From contig VZTI01001286.1 of assembly GCA_013397865.1 (NCBI GenBank), forward strand, positions 1,982,424-2,046,423: 64,000 nucleotides of DNA. Direction: 5' to 3'. Made by a program: the position numbers and the translations under genes. The stretch comes from Struthidea cinerea. Its lineage: Eukaryota > Chordata > Aves > Passeriformes > Corcoracidae. Below the pieces are notes generated by a model. The model did no database searches. It was given only the letters and a program-made list of their open reading frames with translations, and was not told the DNA's origin. Shown here one piece after another: positions 12,600 through 25,500 of this stretch. Every line of letters begins with the position of its first letter. Positions within the stretch are counted from its first letter, which is position 1.

Positions 12600-12985
12600 A
12601 GCTGTAAACCTTTGAAAGTAAGGATTTGTCATGGAAATGCTGACACAGCCTGAACTGAAGCAGGGTGAATGGCATGGCATGGTTCTCTGTACCAAAACAG
12701 CACAGTCTCAATTAGCACCAATCTCTGTACACACAGCCATGACAAAAGGGAAGCCGAGAGCCTGAATATTCACCCAAAGCACTTAAAATGCCAGTACGAA
12801 TCATGAGGGTCCTGCATGTTTTTTGTCTGTGTGCAGCTAGCAGTCTGGTGTGCTATTCACTCTAGGTTAAGCTTTCAGTGCTGTCTAATAAGTGGCCCTT
12901 GTACAAAAACGTGATCTGTGCTTTTCCAGATATTTGTATGTCAGGCAGCTACACAGCAGCAACTTCTGTAATCCCTTCTCCTGCA
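12600..12985. promoter_or_regulatory. Possible conserved non-coding element
   Basis: This stretch has more even base composition and fewer homopolymers than its A+T-rich surroundings. It carries motif-like strings such as CAGCCATGACAAAAGG (about 12738-12753) and CTGAATATTCACC. It is not coding in any frame and does not match CR1 or LTR sequence. Such texture is typical of developmental enhancers in bird gene deserts, but only a multi-species alignment could show conservation. Confidence 0.25.
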
Positions 12986-13532
12986 GTTAAAGCTACTAGA
13001 AAAGCTTAATAATATCCCAGAGGCAAAGATGAAACGGTATCTCCACAGTTACTGTTTGCTGTAGAGAGCTTTTGAAGTCGAGCTTAAGTTGTCTTTATTT
13101 CCCTACCAGAAAGAAATTTTTTTTGCCCTTCTTTTTCCAGTGTTGTCATGATGATGTCTTTTTGCTTGAAAAATATTCCAAGAGGCTGCAGTGTTCCCAT
13201 AAAGCATTAGGGAATGAGAACAACTTTTCATCAGGAGCTCCTAGAATCTGTAAGTACAGTTTGTCACTACAGAAACCCACAGCCACCCTACCAGCAATCT
13301 CAATTTAAAACCCCACACTTTTTTCCTTATCAGGTTTATAGCAGCCTCAACCTTCACTGGCAGCTTACTCCTGTCTGGCTCTTGGCTTTTAACTTCAGTT
13401 TCTAATTAAATATAAACTGAGTTCACCATACACCTCCCATTTATAGTTCATTCTTCTTTGGTGTAAAAAAGTGAAATATGATAAAGCTGTTAAATCTCTA
13501 TATAATCTCATCAAATGATGGTAGAGCTTGAT

Positions 13533-13549
13533 AAAAAAAAAAAAAAAAA
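13533..13549. repeat. Poly(A) homopolymer
   Basis: Seventeen consecutive A residues. Simple sequence. Confidence 0.9.
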
Positions 13550-15013
13550 CAGAATACCATAATATTCTTGCAAATAATTACTGATTCTAATTATCAGAAT
13601 TATAGTCAGCAATTAGGAACCCTAATAATTTCCCATGCCCTCTTGTGAAAGGTACTGAAACAAAAAAATCTCAAAATAACAAGCTATTATTCAACCATAA
13701 GATAAAAAAGAGCAGATTCAAAGAGGGGGGAATTACAACAAAACAAAGGGACAACACTTGTCACCACAATTCTTGTCAGTGGCTTACCACTGCTAAGTCT
13801 CTTGTTGGTATCCAATCAAGCAAAAATTCTTAGAAAGGTAAAAACTGGTAGTGATGTAGTTTAGCAGAAATTTAGTGAGGATCCCTTCCCTAACGGGACT
13901 GAAAGCGAGGAAGCAAGCGTCATTGTGTTTGCTTTGGGTATGTAACAGCTGAGACTGGGCACAGCATTTTGGATTCAAGGTAAATTTCAATTTCTCAGTG
14001 GCAGATAACAGATGAAATGTAGAGGCAGGACATTCTTAAAAACAAAGCTAGAAAGGTTTTTACAGATTATGATGCAGAAAGAAAGGGGGTTGTAAAGAAC
14101 ATAGAAAAGAGGGAGAGAGAAAATAGATTTGCAACATTATTTTGAATATATGTGAATGAGGAAATTGAGTTGCTAGGGATAAAGACGGTATAAAAGTTAT
14201 CCAAACTGAAATCAGTGAGCTTTAGCAATATTACTTAATGGAAAAGTGTAGAAGAAAAGTCTTTGCAGTTACAAAAATATGTAGAAAACAATTTTAATAT
14301 GATGGCATTAGCATAAGGACCTCAAGATACCCATGTTGAAGCTGCCTTTAAGATTCCAAGTAAAATGATTAAATTGTTTATGCTAACACAGGAAGGAAAG
14401 TTTGGACAAGTTCTGGTTTAGTGAGGCTGAAATATGTCACTGAGAGCGACAACTACAAACAAAAAAAAATAATTCTCAGCAGTCACCTTCACTCACATCA
14501 GGCTATGTAATTAGCAATTTTATGGAAGGATGAGATTCAGTCATAAAAAAAGGTTTAAATATATCAGAATACCTAGAGAGTGATATTTGCAGGAACTCAC
14601 CTGAATCCTTTCAAATAACTTATGTTTTACTTGCAAGTAGAAAAATGTGGGAAAGTATGCCTAGGTCATTTTAGGTTTGCCAGATGCAAGAGTTCACTAA
14701 CACAGCTCAACTCTAATGAAAAGATCCAACCTAAAGGTCCCTACCAGCAATGTTTATATATAGTTATAAAAGTCCTCAATCACTATTCAGAGCAAATGAA
14801 AAGGCAAGCAGTAAAATGAATACTTCTCTGAACACACATGGATTTTTGTTCATTTACTTCAGGGCTGACCTGTTACTGTATGAACTGAGTCACAAGCCAA
14901 AGCCAATCCATATGCCTCATGATATAAAATCAGTGTAAACGTTGTTGTTATTGGCTTGATACAATCTATCATGCAACTACCTGTGCTGGTTCATCTGGGT
15001 AAGACCTGTTAGT

Positions 15014-15034
15014 TAAATAAATAAATAAATAAAT
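15014..15034. repeat. (TAAA)5 microsatellite
   Basis: Five perfect TAAA units plus one base. Simple tandem repeat. Confidence 0.92.
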
Positions 15035-16506
15035 ACAGCTGATTTATAGCAGTTTTATTTTGATTTGATATATGCACTGAAGTGAGTGTTTTGCCTTAGA
15101 ATTTAAACAGGATCCCTGTGTACAAGATGGGAGGTCCTGTTTTCTCACATTCCCACTTTCTGCCCCAAAGCACCAGAAGAGAGCTTTATCATTAGAGGTA
15201 TTTTCTTCCAGTCGTTCTCTCTGTTTCCATATAGGAACAATAAAGACCAAACAGGAGGGGAGAAGGATTATCCTGAAAACTTCACTCTGAAAGAGGTCAG
15301 ATTCTTTGCTGCTATAGTAGTGCAGAGGACCTGCCTGACCCTCAAATTTGAAACCTCAGCAGAAAGTTAGCCAAACTGCAGAAAACTGGAAATTTCCTGT
15401 ACCTGAAGCCATCAAGGAGACTTAAACTTAGAGTTCCACACCAAAACGTGGTCATGGGCCTTGATGCAATTCATCGTGAATTAACACATCCCAGATCTGT
15501 AGTCATACATGCTGGATTTCTAGTGTATCTGTGAGAAACTAGTCAAAAACAATATGTAGAGCACTCACTTGTACATGACTGTAGTTTTCTGTTTATAGTA
15601 TTTCCATAGAAAATTAAATGGTCTCGATGACTGCAAGATTTGTCTTGAACGAAAACAAGATACCAGAGGTAGTGGAAGATAGATACCTGGACTTTTCTCT
15701 CCTTACCCACTGCAGACACAAAGCTCTCAGTCCCCTGAGCTGGGAATAGAATAGAGTAGGAGCTATATTCTAGACTGACATATCCAAACGAAACTTTAAA
15801 ACATTTCATTTCATGATGGTCTTTTTCACTGACAACAAGGAGGAAAAAAGCACAAAGGTAGATATAGGCTGATTGTGGATTTTCATTTCACCTTCCTGCT
15901 GTCTAAACTATGCTCATAGCTGCTAATCCTTTCTCTGCAGGGCTTCTAATCTACCCCAACTGGATTCCAACAACCTTGCCAACTCTGTATAGTATCCTGA
16001 TGGCTTGTCCTGCTGCTGTGATCTGCAGCAGCATGTGTCCACCTGCCAGCCTTGCCACAGGGCTTCAGGCTTTCATGATCCCATTCTGAAAGCAGCACTT
16101 CATTGTTCCAATCTCTTTGATGCTCTTTTTCTAGGCTTTGCTTCAATAACACTTTGCTTGTCTTTCTTTTTCTCTTTCACAGTGGCAGCTTAGCAATGTG
16201 CATAGTTTGAATGCCCCTTTCATAAATACTGTGCCAGTTGGCCTGCCCCATGCCTTCAAATTGGAAGGCTCTCAGCATTTTGGCTGCTAATCTGCCAGCA
16301 GTTGTTACAGAGAGTAAGACACCACCCCACTGCTCTAGCAGTACATAAACACAGTACAGCAATATTCAGCTTAGGTGTCACATCTTTATCACAGTACATG
16401 GCCACACATTTTTGGAGTTGTACAATAAGGTAAAACAGAAAATTAATTTAAAAATATATTCTGGGTTAAAAATAGCAGATACTACTCATTTAGATATTCA
16501 AATACT

Positions 16507-16578
16507 TTCCTTCCTTCCTTCCTTCCTTCCTTCCTTCCTTCCTTCCTTCCTTCCTTCCTTCCTTCCTTCCTTCCTTCC
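16507..16578. repeat. (TTCC)18 microsatellite
   Basis: Seventy-two bases of uninterrupted TTCC, 18 copies, followed by a C run. The tract is pure pyrimidine on the plus strand and GGAA on the minus strand. Such perfect arrays mutate fast and can form triplex (H-DNA). GGAA arrays can also act as arrays of ETS-factor core sites, though nothing here shows use. An open frame through it (16412-16669) is only the repeat read as serine, phenylalanine, leucine and proline codons and is not a gene. Confidence 0.97.
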
Positions 16579-19410
16579 CCCCTTATTGGAATGGTCTAAT
16601 CTTTATAACATTCACAGAATGTTTTTAGGAACTGAGGAAAATGAGTTAAAGAAAGGAAGTGCAGAGTGACTGAAACATCATTACATGCTGGTAGATACAG
16701 TGATTACTATAACAGATGATACAAAACTCTATTACTGTGATATTATTTGCATCTGTGTGAATGTGTCTTTTCCTTAAATTTCAAGAAACCCAAACGCCTA
16801 TTTCCTTTTGGTTTCATTCTCTGCTATCCCACTTAAAAATTCCCACTGATTGAGTTATTACATATAATTTTTACTGGTGTAACACTAATTATTTCCTGTC
16901 AGTGGAGGATTTAAATGTGATTTTGTAGCTGGCATTATTTAATAAATAAAAGGGAAATGATCTTTAGATCAGGATGTACTCTTAGCTCGAAGTCACCTTC
17001 TATTTTGTTATAAACTTGTCCAAAACTTTGTCTCTTTTCTACTGTAGACTTTAAAATCAAGTGTTTCTTACTTAAAAGTTACTCCAAGATAAAGCAGGGA
17101 TCCAAACAAAGGACACAAAGTTTATAATTAATACTATGCTTCACTAATGAATGTTTTGCTTGTCAACACCTGTCAGGCTTGCAGTATTTTCTTCTCAAGC
17201 ATGGAAGGTACTATAGAAATGTCAAGACCTCATAGGAATTCACTACAAAATGTCTGGGAATAAAGAAAATCTTTATCTGATGTTTTGAGGCACCATAAAA
17301 CCATCATGATCAAATACTGATAAAATCCTTGTCTCTTATTTAAAAAAAAAAAAAATTGTCCCAATATATGTGGTTTTAGCAAATCTTGCCTCTTGGTTTA
17401 CAACAGCCTAATTCAGCGATACGTGAAGAAATGTATACCTTCTTCGTGCTCATGGTAAGGACTTCCCATTTTGTAGGTGCTTCGGATTTACTACTGAGTG
17501 ACCTTCCTGCAGGCAGGGCTCCCAGAATGGCCACACAGTGCAACGTGCTATTACTCCCAGTAGATACGGTACTATCTACAGCATCAATAAACTCATGAGC
17601 AGATGTTCAATACCTAAACATAATGACCACTGGGGAGCCATGATAACTGCCTACAAATACATAAAGGAATGTTATAAGAGGACGGGGACCAATTATTCTC
17701 ATTAGCCAACACGGGCAGAATAAGAAGGAATGAGCATTCTCTCTTGAGCAGAAAATTCTAGCTTGATTTAAGAAAATCTTTAGCTGATAAGATTAAGAAA
17801 TTGTAAAACAAAACTGCCAAAAGAAACGATAAGATTGTCATCATTCAAGATATTTTATGTGGCCTACTGGTATGCCTATTTCAGACAAGCAAACCCAGGG
17901 CATATTTATTTAGATTTATATGTGTCTGAGAGGACTTGTGTGTCTTATTAATGAAATCTAGCTTGACAATGATCTTACTGTGGTTGAGCAGAACAGCTAT
18001 TTGTTTCCATTCCCAAAGACTGAATACTAACCAGGAAAATTCATTCATACAGTGATTGAAACAAAATTTAAAAATCTTGTCAAGGCATCCTCTTGCGTAT
18101 GTGTGGATATTTGCAGCACTCTGCTGTGGGTTTTTTACCTTAATACTGAAAGTCAAGCTTTTCCAAAGCTTTTTCAAGCTGATCTTATGACCAGATGAAT
18201 AATCTTAGAGCATGAGTGTGCAATCTTACAGAAAGTGTATGATATCTACTATATATATTTTACGTTAAAACAGTATTTTAGGCATGACATTTCCAAAACT
18301 GAAATATCTTCCTTTCAGTCCCTATTGACCCTCAGAAGACTTCCTGTCAGAATCTTCATCAAAAGTGATGGATATCTACAACGTTTTGAGTTTCAAAAAC
18401 ATCACAGTTTGCCTAACTGCAGGAACTGACTGCAGGAACATCCTGAAAGAGAGAAAGCAATATCCTTCTTTTCTTCAGATAGGAAAATTTTATTCTTTAG
18501 TCAGAAATAGCTTTGAATAGTTGTAAAAAAATGTATTAGCTTTCTAGTCAATAGTGATAAAACCCACGTAAGATCACTTCTATGAGTTGAACACGACAGA
18601 AGACATGATGACTTTTATCTACTGATAATACTTCCAGCAGGCCTGAATATAGCTACACCTTGAAATCTTATATTATGTACTAGTTTCCTTGCTCTATTTA
18701 TGAGTTGAATATGCGGATTTCATGTTGCAATAAGCTCTATTCTTGTATTGTCAAGATATCCCTCTATGCTTTTCCCTTGGGTAGATTAAATTAAAATAGT
18801 ACCTGCACTTCTGTCATTTTGTAGCCATCATTATAGGTGGTTATCAGACACCTCTTTGCATGTGAGTACTGGCACGCTGTAGAATAATTCCCTTCAAGAA
18901 ACCTGACCAGAAACTCAGCTAAATAGTATTCAACTGAGAAGGCTCTGACGCACATGGATCCAGTAGGATTTGAATTGCATTTGCCAAATTATGATCTTCT
19001 ATACCCTGATATTGTGTTGAGGCTATAGGTTAACCCTACAGGGCAACTGAAAACAAATATAATGATTTTCAGTTATACTGGGAAATTTCCCTAAAGATCT
19101 TAAAGTTTGAAAAATAAAATTATTTCTACAGTTTTATGAAATACCAATTTTGTGGTAATTTTAATGCCAGTAAATAAAATTTCACAAGGATTATATGTTT
19201 CATTTATCACCATGTGGTAGACATCCAAGATTTACAAGTTAAAAACCTTCTCTGACCAAATATCAACAGTTTTCTGTATCACACTCAAGGAATATAATCT
19301 TATTTGATTGATATAATCTTGATTAGTGTGATAAACATGAAACCCTCTCAGTAAAATCTCAAATATTCCTGACATTTCAGCAAGAATTTGTTAGAATGAT
19401 GGGTATAACC
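16579..19410. other. Non-coding DNA, no gene seen
   Basis: Unique A+T-rich sequence, with a 13-base A run near 17342-17354. The longest frame is 98 codons on the minus strand (17881-18177). It lacks any recognisable domain and is within chance length for this composition. A segment near 17380-17600 is more even in composition but shows no credible exon. Confidence 0.65.
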
Positions 19411-19872
19411 CACAGAATCTTCGAATCATTAAATTTGGAAAAGACCTCTTAGGTCATCAAGTCCAACTGTTAACTCCACCACAAGAACCACTTCACAGGA
19501 GTACCACCATGGTCCCCATTAAACCATACCTCCTAGAGCCACACTGACACCTTTTTAAACAGTTCCAGGGATGGCACTCCCTCTACTGCCTTAGGAAGCC
19601 TATTACAGTGTCTGACCACCCTTCCAGTGATATCATTTTCCCTAGTATTTAATCTACACTTCCCCTGATGCAACTTGAGGCCATTTCCACTTGTCCTGTC
19701 ACTTTGGGGGGAAGAGACTGACTGTCACCAGGATAAAACCTTCTTTTAGACAGTTGTGAACAGTGATAGGGTCCTCCCTGAGCCTCATTTTCTCTGGGAT
19801 AAACAACCCCAGCTCCTTCAGCCAATCATCATAAGAATCGTGCTCCAGACTATTCATCAGCTTCACATCCAT
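19411..19872 (-). mobile_element. CR1 LINE, 5'-truncated, minus strand
   Basis: This is the antisense of about 460 bases of CR1 3' end. The plus strand starts CACAGAATCTTCGAATCATT, the reverse complement of the 3' terminal repeats. It runs through TTGGAAAAGACCTCTTAGGT and CATCAAGTCCAACTGTTAAC, CCAGGGATGGCACTCCCTC, GGCCATTTCCACTTGTCCTGTCAC and CAACCCCAGCTCCTTCAGCC, and fades near CTTCACATCC. All landmark blocks are present in order. No ORF2 core is included. It lies about 450 bases from a plus-strand CR1 copy whose 3' end points the other way. Confidence 0.95.
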
Positions 19873-20324
19873 GTGGTTCCAACAACTTTCTTTATTCTTT
19901 TTTTTTTTGTCTGAATTCTGTAACTGAAGTACCTATGTCTGTTAATAAACGTATGGTCTGAAGGCAATGAGGTATTTCTTTAAGGAAAGAAAGCATTGAA
20001 AATTTAGGTTATTTCTGTAGGAGCAAATTAAACCTGTCCAAGAATATATTGGAGCACTGAAGTTACTGGCATAGAAAAATATGTAGGCATGCTAGTATAA
20101 TTTCACTGCCTCCAAAATAAGTTTTCTAAATGCAAACTGTCCACTGGTAACGATTCCTGGAAGGTTCTTACCCCTAAGCTATGGAAATTGCTGGGGAAGT
20201 TCTTGCTAACATGTGCCAAAATCGTGCTTGAGGGTGTTCTAAGATTTACCAGTGCAGAAGATCCCATTAAAATGCTTTAGAACCTCCCACGGTACTATAT
20301 ATTTTACTAAGAGAACCCTACATA
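19873..20324. other. Spacer between two CR1 copies
   Basis: Unique A+T-rich DNA with a T run at about 19900-19909. No gene or repeat recognised. The plus-strand CR1 copy may start slightly upstream of 20325. Confidence 0.55.
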
Positions 20325-21594
20325 ATGCCTGTGTACCTAAAATTACTTGTTCTGGTCACTTCAGTGCGTGGTAAAATCATGGAAAAATTATTCTGGGAGG
20401 TATTGAAAAATCACCCGGAGGACAATGCAGTCATTAGTCACAACCAGCATGGCCTCAGGAGGGAAAAGTCCTGCTTGTTGAACGTGATTTCCTCCCATGA
20501 TAGGGTAGCCCACTAAGTTAATCTAGGAAAGCCAGTAGATGTAATATTTTTGGACTTCAGCAAAGTTCTTGATACCCTCTCTCACAATATTCTTCTGGAC
20601 AAAATGTCCAGCACACAGCTGGATAGTGGCATTATGTGTGGGGGAGCAAGTGCCTCACAGGTCAGACACGGAGGGTTATGGCGAATGGGCTGACATCAGA
20701 CTGGCAACCAGCCACTAGTGGGGTTCTGCAGGTCTCCACCCTTGGCCCAGCTCTCTTCAACATCTTCATTCACAACTTGGACACAGGACTCAAAGAAATA
20801 CTAAGAAAGTTTATATTTAGGAGTTGTCAACTCGCTTGAGGCCAGAGACATCTCAAGAAATCAGAGATGGGCAGTCACCAGCTATATGAAGGTTAACAAA
20901 GGCAAGTGCCAGATTCTGCACCTGGGACAGGGCAATACTTGTTGTGTGTATCGACCAAGAGAGGCTGGAGAGCAGCGCTGTAGAAAGGGACCCGGGGGTC
21001 CTGGTTGGTGGCAAGTTGACCATGAGTCAGCAGTGCCCTGGCAGCCAGGAGGGCTAACCCTGTCCTGGGGAGCATCAGGTACAGCATCGCCAGCCAGGCA
21101 AGGGAGGGGATTGTTCCAGTCTGCTCTGCACTGGGGGGGCCTCACCTCGAGTGCTGGGGGCAGTTTTGGGCATCACAATATAAAAAAGATATTAAACCAT
21201 TAGAGAGTGTCCAAAGGAGGGCAACAAAGATGGTGAAGGGTCTGGAGAGGAAGCCGTTTGAGAAGCAGCTGAAGTCGCTTGATTTGTTCAGTCTGGAGAA
21301 GAGGAGGCTCAGGGGAGATCTCATTGTGGTCTTCAACATCCCCACAAGAGGAAGAGGAGGGGCAGGCACTGATCTCTTCACTCATGTGACCAGTGACAGG
21401 ACTCAAGGAAATTGCATGAAGCTGATGGCTCCCCAGGGAAATGGTCAGAGCACCAAGCCTGTCTAAGTTCAAGAAGTGTTTGGACAATGCTCTCAGACAC
21501 ATGGTGTCACTCTTGGGTTGTCCTGCACATGGCCAGGAGCTGCACTCAATGATCTTGATGGTTCTTCCAACCCAGCATATCCAATGATTCTATA
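20325..21594 (+). mobile_element. CR1 LINE, about 1.27 kb, broken ORF2
   Basis: A 5'-truncated CR1 copy that keeps the 3' part of ORF2 (reverse transcriptase) and the 3' untranslated region. Translated pieces lie in different frames: GKIMEKLFWEV and NQHGLRREKSCLLNVIS (about 20370-20510), then TSDWQPATSGV, TLGPALFNIFIHNLDTGL (about 20690-20800), then NKGKCQILHLGQGN (about 20893-20935). These match the order of CR1 reverse-transcriptase motifs and the C-terminal segment. Frameshifts, stops and an apparent deletion near 20815-20885 (the usual FADD-type catalytic region is missing) make it inactive. The 3' end reaches the CCAATGATTCTATA terminus near 21594. CpG is relatively high in the 3' half. 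ORF2 would act in target-primed reverse transcription. Confidence 0.95.
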
Positions 21595-24500
21595 CATTAT
21601 AATGAGAATTCTATATCTATGCAAGAAAGAGAATAAATATGCTATCAAAAAGATTTGCAGTCCAACAAATCCAGTAGATTTTGTCCCATCAGACAACTTC
21701 AGTCATGTCTTCAGGGGACAACTTTGTATGCTGAATTTATATGGAGGAATGTCAGATAGACATTTCTATTTGTTGTACATTAGGGAGAGTTTTGATTGAA
21801 GGAAGTTTGTGCAGCAGTAGCTTGTAAACCTGTATTCAGGTATTGCCTATGACATGATGTTCATTTTTCATGGAGGCATAGGAATAAAAATCAGTCTATG
21901 TTGTTCATGGTATTTCCCAGGGAAGCTAAATATAATTTTTTAAAAACGTACATGGGTTTTCAGATAATATATTCACAGTCATTTCCTTAGTTTCTGTCTA
22001 TAGAGCAGAGATGATTGAACTGCTACACTTAGCACAAAGACCAAGAAACAGATCTTGGTATCCTTATGGAGATTCAATACACAAAAAATAAAAAGTGATT
22101 TGAACATCTGCTACTTGAATTCCTTACTAATCTGCCAAAGAGAATGCTTGGGATTGTTTTTAGCAATAAGAAAAATACACAGTGAGTTGGAAGACATTGA
22201 TAACACTTGAGGAGAACAGCTCTTCAGCACTCTGATGAGATGAGTTACTGTACAGATGGCTTCCATCATGCAAGTCTTTTCTGTTTATAGGGCTGCAGGT
22301 GGTAGAGTGGGAAACAGGGTAAGTGGAGGAAAGGTTAAGACTCCAAATCAATTGTAGCAGTTCACCAAATAAAATCTATCCCTGCCGAATCTACTAGTTG
22401 TTTATCAGCACTGCCATCTAGAGCTGTGTGAAAAAAATTCACTGCAGACAGCAGAAATGGTGAAATTAGATCTTTCATTGTAGAAGAAGATTGTACACAG
22501 AGGGGATTGTATGCATGTGACACTTTGTGGTATTTAAGGCAGTGCACCCAGCAACTGTGTTAAGAGAGCAAGATAAACTGAGATTAAAAAAAAGAATGAA
22601 AATAATGTCTAAAATACTCTAAAAACATTGGCTGATTTTTATTCCTGGAAAAAAAACTCGTGAGAATTTGTACTGCACGCAGTTTAGCTTCCCTTTTGTA
22701 GCACAACCGCAATGTGCGCTCTCTTGATTTGCACTTATGAGCAAGCTATTTTATCTGTTATGCATCCAGTTTAAAATACTTTGGAGTTCACAGTAATCAC
22801 ACCGTTCTTTTGCTGCAGCTTTAACTCTCCTGGGGTGATTTTAATCTTTTCTCATCTCTGAGGAGGGATCACAAGGGCTAATGACAGACAGAGATCCACT
22901 GAAATAGTTTTATAGTCAGACTTTAAAGAACAGTAGGAAAAGAGCCAAGCTGAAGTGCTGGGGAAACACAGAGCTTTATGTTGCTCTCTAGATCTCTTTT
23001 TGAAAGGATGGGTACTTTGCTGTCTTTGCTACCGTGTTTTAATTTTTGCACACAAATGCAAAATAGATGTGCTCTATGTATCATTTTCCACACACGCTGG
23101 GGAAATTACCTTTTTTAGCTGCATTACTTTATTCCTCTGAGCAAAGATTGAGGGTTTTTTTCCTTGGGAACAAACACAAACTATTTTTCATGCTAGGACA
23201 GACTTCTGAGACAGAGGAAGGCAGAAACACAAGTTCTTTTCTACCTAATCCTTAAAATATTATTTAAAATAATCATTAGCTTTAAGGCTCTTAAGTAGCT
23301 ACAACATAGGCAGAATCCATGAAAGCATTAAAGTGCTTAAAGTATCCTTATTCTGAATGCAATGGAAACAGTATGTATATAAATGCCACTAAAAAAATGG
23401 CTTTTTAGTCACAATAACACTGCAATACAGAAACATCAGTAAGATTGTTTTAAGGCCTAAACTTTTACACCTGATTTTTCTCACACACCATGTCATATTC
23501 CTACAGGTCCTTGCTCATGGAAATATCCAACCCCTCTCAGCACACAAAGAGCAGCAGCATAACTGGCATTACACTGACCCTACAGATGCCTGTAGGAAGC
23601 TCATTAGGGTTGGGAGCCTTGCTGAACTCAGTGTAAATTCTCTGTAATGGCTGGAGATACACTGAAAGTCTGGCGTTCAGACATCGGTCTTCCTCTGTTT
23701 CTGGGTACAGTCTGCACACCCTGGGAGGAGTGAAGCCCTTCAGGTATGGCATGAGCAGCAGAGGTTAGCCAGCTTTCCTCCAAGCAAGGGCACGGTCATC
23801 TCCTCCATAATGAGCTGACCAAAGCAGGGAGTGAGAGTATATCTCTTCCAAATACTTAGTTCCTGTGTAGGTTGGCATCATCTAGAAGCTGCCTATGTAA
23901 GACCCAGTCCATCATCCACTACTTCTGTGTGGCCACACTCCTGGGACAATCTCATGTCTTTGGGAATACCTTCCCCTTTCCTCCTGCTGAGTGATACTAC
24001 TACTGTCTGCAATCCTCCACAAGACATTATAGCCCCCAACTTGAACAGCATGCAGTGCAATAGCCCTTGAAGAAATGTGTTCTTGTTCAGTTGCTCCAGA
24101 ACATGCCAAAGATCTTCGAAGATCATGAAATTTTAACGTATAAAAGTATTATTCCATGACACTTGTGTTTAGGAATCTGGTCATCCTTACCTTAAATAAG
24201 GCTGACACTTTCTTTCCTGCCTGGTTACAGGAAGTCCAGGAGCACGAGAACTGACAGCTTCTGGTGACAGTGCCACTGGTGACCTGAGGAATGTGGATGC
24301 ATTCAAAACAGGCTGACACCCATGGAAAATTCATTTTGGTCCTCAGCTGCTGCTAGATCATCTTTAAATAAGGCTTAAGTGAAGTAAGGTGCACTGACTG
24401 TTTTCAGGAGGACATCTGAAAGCTCAGCTGTCAATATTGTCACCCAGTCTCTTTTGACCTTAGAATATACTATAGCCTCCTTTCATCTCTAAGCTAATTA

Positions 24501-25480
24501 ACAAATTTATTAGAGCAAGGACAGACAGAAACAGAATCACCAGGTGTTGGCTCTAGATCCTGGACTGATATCTCAGGAGATTGCCTTGGACACTGTAGAT
24601 TACAGGTACCTGTAGGTCAGAGGCAGTGACTCCATCTAGGGTAGAGGGCTGTGGTGTGGTAGAAGGGAATCCTCACCCCAGTGAGAAATCTCTGCCATGA
24701 GGGGCCTTCAGCTCCTATTGAATTATTGCGTTAGATAAAATACCTCCCTTCTATTTTCCCTCCTCCTTTTAGTGGCATTCCTGGTGCCAGAGACATGGCT
24801 TGTCTCTGATCTGGTGGTGATATTATCAGCTTTCCAGATGGGGAGGTCATAGAAAAAGCAAGGTCATAGTCATAATTAAAAAATAATGCAAAAGAGAATA
24901 AATATTGTAGTACTTAGGTAAGGAATGGCAAGTGTATCTCTGTAAAGCAAGTTAAAAGACAAGAATGTGAATGATTCTTAAATGCATAACAGCACAGGAT
25001 ATATAGATTAAGACCTATAACTGACTTATCACATGTTGAACAGGTGCTTTAACGCAGTTCATGTTATAACCTATTGCAAACAAGAAATAAAACATGCAAT
25101 TAACAAGGAACACAATTTTTTAAAAGACCAACATTTGGGTTTCTGGGGGTCGTTTTACTTCACATTTGCCCTGAGATAAGAGTACACAATGGGTCTGTTA
25201 CACTGGTTAGACTTATACACAGCACCTCAACAAGCCAAAGTAGCTTAATAAAATATCTGGGACTTTTCAGTGTTTGGATTTCTTTTCTTGTAATCAAAGT
25301 GGCCTCTCATCAGTGAGAATCTTCCCACTGCACTTACTAGTTCAACAGTGTTCAGTTCCAAGAGCAAAAAACTAAATATACCTAGGTTTGCATAAAACAC
25401 CATGTCTTTAGACATGAAAAATGTCTTTCTTCTTGTTTGCTTGTGTATTTGTACTGTTGAGATGATGTGAAGCATACTGC
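21595..25480. other. Non-coding DNA, no gene seen
   Basis: No gene recognised. Stretches at about 22680-22960 and 23500-23830 have more even base composition than the flanks. A short AACAAATTTATTAGAGCA string at about 24500-24517 resembles part of a reptile SINE but is too short to call. Open frames of 60-80 codons on both strands overlap one another and show no domains. Confidence 0.6.
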
Positions 25481-25500
25481 TTTGGGAATATTTGGGAATA
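25481..25500. repeat. 10-bp tandem duplication
   Basis: TTTGGGAATA is repeated twice exactly in tandem. Minor local duplication. Confidence 0.9.

Larger units (their letters stand above)
12986..16506. other. Non-coding DNA with short simple repeats
   Basis: No gene seen. A 17-base A run lies at 13533-13549 and a (TAAA)5 run at 15014-15034. The A run lacks an upstream polyadenylation signal or a gene-like body, so I do not read it as the tail of a processed pseudogene. Small open frames on both strands lack recognisable domains. Confidence 0.65.

Noticed and set aside
13533..13549. Poly(A) run as the tail of a processed pseudogene
   Set aside because: No polyadenylation signal or coding-like sequence upstream and no target-site duplication seen.
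16412..16669. Plus-strand frame with FLPS repeats
   Set aside because: It is only the TTCC microsatellite translated; flanks show no protein features.
24500..24517. String resembling the AACAAATTTATTAGAGCA part of a turtle SINE
   Set aside because: Only about 18 bases agree with my memory of that family and the flanks do not, so chance in A+T-rich DNA cannot be excluded.
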